A stretch of DNA of 54,542 bases from Paracoccaceae bacterium (GTDB lineage: Bacteria; Pseudomonadota; Alphaproteobacteria; Rhodobacterales; Rhodobacteraceae), in contig WTAL01000162.1 in assembly GCA_013139635.1 (NCBI GenBank), forward strand, positions 1 through 54,542, written 5' to 3'. The notes below the pieces were generated by a model. That model ran no database searches. It had not been told where the DNA came from and saw only the letters and a program-made list of their open reading frames with translations. Of the stretch, positions 51,557 to 54,542 are shown one piece after another. The position numbers were made by a program, and so were the translations under genes. The number at the start of each line of letters is the position of its first letter. Position 1 is the first letter of the stretch.

Positions 51557-52047
51557 TTTTCGGCGCAGCCGCAGCTATCCGGCCCGCAATCTTCGTCAAC
51601 AACGTCAATAAAGCTTGGCACAGCAGCACAAGGGACCATGGAATCGCCCGCAATGTCACACAGCCGCGTTTGGTGTAAAAACACATAAACATGTGCCGAA
51701 AGCTGCTCCCACAGCTTATCCGTCAGCTGCTGCGCATGCGTCCCCGCCTGCGCGCCGCTCACACCCGCGCCCCGCGTCATCGCATCCATATTCTCATCCA
51801 CCGCGCCCAGAATTTCCGCAATCCGAATGCTGTCACAGGACCGCGCCAAGCGGTAACCGCCCCCCGGCCCGCGCACTGATTCCACAATGCCCGCCCGCCG
51901 CAACTTCACAAATAGCTGCTCAAGGTAGGCCAGCGAAATATCCTGCCGCTCCGAGATCTCCGAAAGCGAAACCAGCTTATCATCCCCTGCATTGGCCAAA
52001 TCGGTGAGCGCAATCATCGCATACCGGCCTTTTGTGCTGAGTTTCAT
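51553..52047 (-). CDS. Rrf2-family Fe-S-dependent regulator, IscR-like
   Basis: 164 aa starting at MKLSTKGRYAMIALTDLANA; the ATG at 52047 has GGGAGA upstream, unlike the earlier in-frame ATG at 52053. The winged HTH is SLSEISERQDISLAYLEQLF with RRAGIVESVRGPGGGYRLAR. Candidate cluster ligands are the cysteines in TRLCDIAGDSMVPCAA and DEDCGPDSCGCAEK; the spacing differs from E. coli IscR. As first gene of the operon it probably senses Fe-S status and represses or activates suf expression. Confidence 0.9.
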   Translation of the reverse strand: MKLSTKGRYAMIALTDLANAGDDKLVSLSEISERQDISLAYLEQLFVKLRRAGIVESVRGPGGGYRLARSCDSIRIAEILGAVDENMDAMTRGAGVSGAQAGTHAQQLTDKLWEQLSAHVYVFLHQTRLCDIAGDSMVPCAAVPSFIDVVDEDCGPDSCGCAEK

Positions 52048-52107
52048 GCCCATTCTCCCATGTCGCGGTTGACGCAAGCGCACTTAAAACTTAACTACGC
52101 TTGAGAT

Positions 52108-52122
52108 GCGGGAAATTCCCGC
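52108..52122. promoter_or_regulatory. Palindrome in the suf/hydrolase divergent region (possible operator)
   Basis: GCGGGA-AAT-TCCCGC is a perfect 6-bp dyad located 61 bp upstream of the iscR-like start and 79 bp upstream of the divergent hydrolase gene. It is the only clear dyad in the 150-bp gap 52048-52200 and could bind the Rrf2 regulator or another repressor. It does not match a known iron or IscR box closely. Confidence 0.4.
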
Positions 52123-52200
52123 CTTGTTTAACGTCTTTTAAAAAACCCGAGTGAAAAGGTCAACCTTTTCTGCAAGGGTTAAACACGCGGAGAAACATAT

Positions 52201-52851
52201 ATGCCCGAGGTTATTTTTCCTGGTCCAGAAGGACGGCTTGAGGGCCGCTACCATCCGCAAAAAGCCAAAGATGCGCCGATCGCGATCATCCTGCACCCGC
52301 ACCCTGAAATGGGCGGCACTATGAACAATAAGGTTGTCTACAATCTGCATTACAAATTCTTCGAGATGGGCTTCACCTGCCTGCGCTTTAATTTTCGCGG
52401 TGTGGGCCGCTCGCAAGGCGAGTTCGACCAAGGCATCGGCGAACTGTCAGACGCCGCCTCGGCGCTAGATTACCTGCAAGCCATGAACCCCAGCGCCAAG
52501 TTCTGCTGGGTCGCGGGCTTCTCCTTTGGCGCGTGGATCGGCATGCAACTGCTCATGCGCCGCCCCGAAATCACCGGCTTTGTGTCGGTTTCCCCGCCCG
52601 CCAATATCAACGATTTCACGTTTCTGGCCCCCTGCCCCGCCTCCGGCCTCATCATCAATGGTGCCGCAGACCGCGTGGTGCCCCCCGCCTCAGTGGTAGA
52701 TCTTTCAGACAAGTTGAAAGAGCAAAAAGGCATCACTATCACGCATACGGAAATCGAAGGCGCTGGCCATTTCTTTGACCCCGGCATGGACGAAATGCTC
52801 GGCAATGTTGATGAATACGTGCGCCGCCGGATGACAGAAACCACGCGCTAA
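52201..52851 (+). CDS. Alpha/beta hydrolase, CocE/YghX-like small serine hydrolase
   Basis: 216 aa. The oxyanion region IAIILHPHPEMGGTMNNKVV, CLRFNFRGVGRSQGEFDQGI and the nucleophile elbow VAGFSFGAWIGMQ (Ser about residue 104) are typical of this group; the acid is likely Asp in IINGAADRVVPP and the His in EIEGAGHFFDPGMD. Such proteins are widespread and poorly characterised esterase-like enzymes. It diverges from the suf operon and converges with the next gene, overlapping its end by 4 bp. Confidence 0.85.
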   Translation: MPEVIFPGPEGRLEGRYHPQKAKDAPIAIILHPHPEMGGTMNNKVVYNLHYKFFEMGFTCLRFNFRGVGRSQGEFDQGIGELSDAASALDYLQAMNPSAKFCWVAGFSFGAWIGMQLLMRRPEITGFVSVSPPANINDFTFLAPCPASGLIINGAADRVVPPASVVDLSDKLKEQKGITITHTEIEGAGHFFDPGMDEMLGNVDEYVRRRMTETTR

Positions 52852-53879
52852 AGCAAGGTTACTGCCTTCAGCAGAAGCTGAAACGACGCGCCGGGATGGT
52901 TGACTTGGTTCACCGACCCGGCGAGGTATATCCCGCTTTTGGGGGCATAGAACATAAACGCGCCCGACAGGCCGGAGTGGCCAATCAAATCTGGCTGTTT
53001 TTTGAAAGGCGAAAATAGCCACGGCGTCTCAAACAGCATTATTCCGGTGCCATATTGCAGCGGAAACATAACCCGCCGCCAGTCATATAACCCCGGCAAA
53101 ACGCTGATATCAAAAAGCCCGCCCTCAAAGAAGGCCCGTAGAAAGATCATCATTTCTGGTGCGGTGGAAACGATGCCGCCATCCGCCCCAAAACTGGTCA
53201 TGGCTTTGCGAATGTGAAACGGTGCATTTTTGTAGGTCAAAATGCGCGGTGTTTCGTCACTTTCCCGCAGATAAAGATAGGTTTTGCTTAACCCAAGCGG
53301 CTCAAAAATGCGGTTTTTGAGCACTTCACCAATTTCGGTATCTTCGATCAGCTCAATAATCCGGCCCAAAAGCTGAAAGTTGCTGTCAGAGTAAAGCGCT
53401 TTTCGCCCCGTGCCGGGCGCAAACTTGCTGGGCATGTCTTTGGTCCAGCGCAACGTGTCTTCATAGCTCCAAGCAACATCCTCACCCGATTGCAGGCGGC
53501 TAAGCAGGCTTTTGCCTTCGTTTTTTTGCTGGAAATAATCCGGCAAGCCGCTGGTATGCGCCATCAGATGGCGGATGGTTAGGCTGGCGCTGTAATCTTG
53601 CCCGCCAAAGATGTGCAAGCGGGCGGTTTCGGTCGCTGGTAGGTGTTTTGTGATCAGGTCATCCAGAGCCAGCTGCCCCTGCTCAGCCAGTTGGAGCAAT
53701 ATGGCGGTTATATAAAGCTTGGTCGCTGATGCAATGAAGAACGGGTGGTTATCGCTGAGGTTTCCGGCAGTTACAACCTGCGAGAGCCCGTCAGACTGCC
53801 TATAAACTGCCAGCGCCGCCCCGGGGAAGGCAGGCTTAGCCGTCAGCTTTTCTAGCAACAAGTTTAGCGGTTCTTTCAT
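52848..53879 (-). CDS. Beta-lactamase-fold serine hydrolase (class C/PBP-like)
   Basis: 343 aa starting at MKEPLNLLLEKLTAKPAFPG, 12 codons inside the open frame. The active-site triad of the family is visible: S-x-x-K in FFIASATKLYITAI (about residue 60), Y-x-N-like YSDSN (about residue 162), and H-S-G in IGHSGLSGAF (about residue 305). No signal peptide is seen, so it is probably cytoplasmic; such proteins act as esterases or D-amino peptidases rather than as antibiotic-resistance enzymes. Substrate unknown. Confidence 0.85.
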   Translation of the reverse strand: MKEPLNLLLEKLTAKPAFPGAALAVYRQSDGLSQVVTAGNLSDNHPFFIASATKLYITAILLQLAEQGQLALDDLITKHLPATETARLHIFGGQDYSASLTIRHLMAHTSGLPDYFQQKNEGKSLLSRLQSGEDVAWSYEDTLRWTKDMPSKFAPGTGRKALYSDSNFQLLGRIIELIEDTEIGEVLKNRIFEPLGLSKTYLYLRESDETPRILTYKNAPFHIRKAMTSFGADGGIVSTAPEMMIFLRAFFEGGLFDISVLPGLYDWRRVMFPLQYGTGIMLFETPWLFSPFKKQPDLIGHSGLSGAFMFYAPKSGIYLAGSVNQVNHPGASFQLLLKAVTLL

Positions 53880-53967
53880 TCCAACATCCTCGCATAATGT
53901 GATGATCGTTAACATATGTTCAGTGCAGATAAGTTCAACAAAAAAGTGAGTTGGCCTTTAAAATAAT

Positions 53968-53998
53968 TTGGTTTCTGTTATGCAACGACAGAAACCAA
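53968..53998 (+). promoter_or_regulatory. Inverted repeat in the tyrS leader
   Basis: A perfect 11-bp dyad, TTGGTTTCTGT (53968-53978) and ACAGAAACCAA (53988-53998), with a 9-nt spacer, lies 20 bp before the tyrS start. It is not followed by a T-run, so it is more likely an operator or a translational hairpin than a terminator. No T-box features are seen. Confidence 0.55.
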
Positions 53999-54018
53999 TT
54001 TAACCAGAAAGAGACCCA

Positions 54019-54542
54019 ATGACCTATAAACCCAAATCCGAGTTTCTGCATGTCATGCAGTCCCGCGGGTTCATGTCCGACTGCACCGACCTTGAGGGGC
54101 TTGATGAAGCACTGATCGCGGGCGTCGTGCCGGGTTATATTGGCTTTGATGCCACGGCAGATAGCCTGCACGTTGGTTCGCTCATTCAAATCATGATGCT
54201 GCGCTGGCTGCAAAAAACCGGCCATAAACCAATTACGCTTATGGGCGGCGGCACCACCAAAATCGGCGATCCGTCTGGCAAGGATGAATCCCGTCCGCAG
54301 CTAACGACTGAAAAGATCAACGAAAACATCGCGGGCATCCGAAAGGTTTTCAGCAAGTATCTTGATTTTGATGATGCAAACGGCTCAGCACTTGATGATC
54401 AAAAATTTGTTTATGAAAAGCTCAAAGATCCAAATAATTTGGCCATTCAGCCCAACAATGCCGACTGGCTAGAGCAGCTCAACTACATCGACTTCCTGCG
54501 CGATTATGGCCGCCATTTCACCATTAACCGCATGCTGAGCTT
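54019..54542 (+). CDS. tyrS: Tyrosyl-tRNA synthetase, N-terminal part (cut by window edge)
   Basis: The first 174 codons are present, starting [20 protein letters not shown]. The class I HIGH-type signature appears as [16 protein letters not shown] (HVGS, about residues 54-57), and the tyrosine pocket segment [10 protein letters not shown] precedes it. [16 protein letters not shown] is typical of TyrS. The KMSKS loop and the C-terminal S4 domain lie outside the window. A perfect inverted repeat sits in its leader. Confidence 0.95.
   Translation, partial: MTYKPKSEFLHVMQSRGFMSDCTDLEGLDEALIAGVVPGYIGFDATADSLHVGSLIQIMMLRWLQKTGHKPITLMGGGTTKIGDPSGKDESRPQLTTEKINENIAGIRKVFSKYLDFDDANGSALDDQKFVYEKLKDPNNLAIQPNNADWLEQLNYIDFLRDYGRHFTINRMLS

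Noticed and set aside
52069-52097. Promoter TTGACG-17-TAACTA before the alpha/beta hydrolase
   Set aside because: The -35 is good but the -10 matches the consensus at only two positions, too weak to list.
52848-53879. Antibiotic-resistance beta-lactamase
   Set aside because: No secretion signal is present and the S-x-x-K/Y-x-N/H-S-G layout is shared with many esterases; resistance cannot be inferred.
1-54542. CRISPR arrays, rRNA and tRNA genes
   Set aside because: No regularly spaced repeats of CRISPR type and no tRNA or rRNA signatures were seen; the element therefore does not use a tRNA attachment site.

Overview
The window looks like chromosomal DNA of a Rhodobacterales alphaproteobacterium, probably a marine Roseobacter-type organism. 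The strongest clues are the dusB(nifR3)-ntrB-ntrC-ntrY-ntrX-trkA-trkH-hfq-hflX order, a fused ispDF gene, an NtrC without the GAFTGA loop, a complete SUF iron-sulfur operon headed by an IscR-type regulator, and a muramidase/holin pair of gene-transfer-agent type between ccmE and ccmF. I cannot name a genus.

Layout. Positions 1-2.2 kb are a more AT-rich accessory edge: the cut end of an IS3-family element, an HNH nuclease and a secreted Sel1-repeat protein. Positions 2.2-16.6 kb carry housekeeping genes: lipoprotein, murI, argC, ccmE, lysis pair, ccmF, ccmH, a PaaG-like enzyme, glnE, an M20 dipeptidase broken by an internal deletion, a secreted protein, an AraC regulator and miaA. Positions 16,690-25,757 are an integrated element of about 9 kb. 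From 25.8 kb onward come hflX-hfq-trkH-trkA, ntrX-ntrY-ntrC-ntrB-dusB, ispDF-pgpA-cinA, a RatA/Coq10-like gene, hpt, lipA, a GNAT gene, lpdA, the SUF operon, two hydrolases and the start of tyrS.

The main discovery candidate is the 9,040-bp element. It has no integrase. It is bounded by two directly repeated 28-bp sequences that match the bacterial dif site (XerC arm, 6-bp centre, XerD arm), so it probably entered the chromosome through the host XerC/XerD recombinases at the replication terminus, between hflX and miaA. Its genes are those expected of a tailless, membrane-containing virus of the double-jelly-roll (PM2/corticovirus-like) type: a candidate major capsid protein of 323 aa, a short packaging ATPase, a string of small single-helix membrane proteins, a membrane-anchored lytic transglycosylase, a holin-like protein and an M15 peptidase endolysin. 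Four coding modules can be seen: a leftward virion/lysis operon, a rightward HTH-ATPase-endolysin operon, a non-coding block with 22-bp iterons inside a perfect 19-bp inverted repeat (candidate origin), and a leftward pair of DNA-binding proteins next to the right attachment site.

The terminus reading is supported independently. FtsK-orienting (KOPS-like, GGGNAGGG) octamers point rightward left of the element and leftward from its left part onward; the base skew and the prevailing gene direction also flip there. Everything here was read by eye; homology calls rest on motif recognition, not on database searches.
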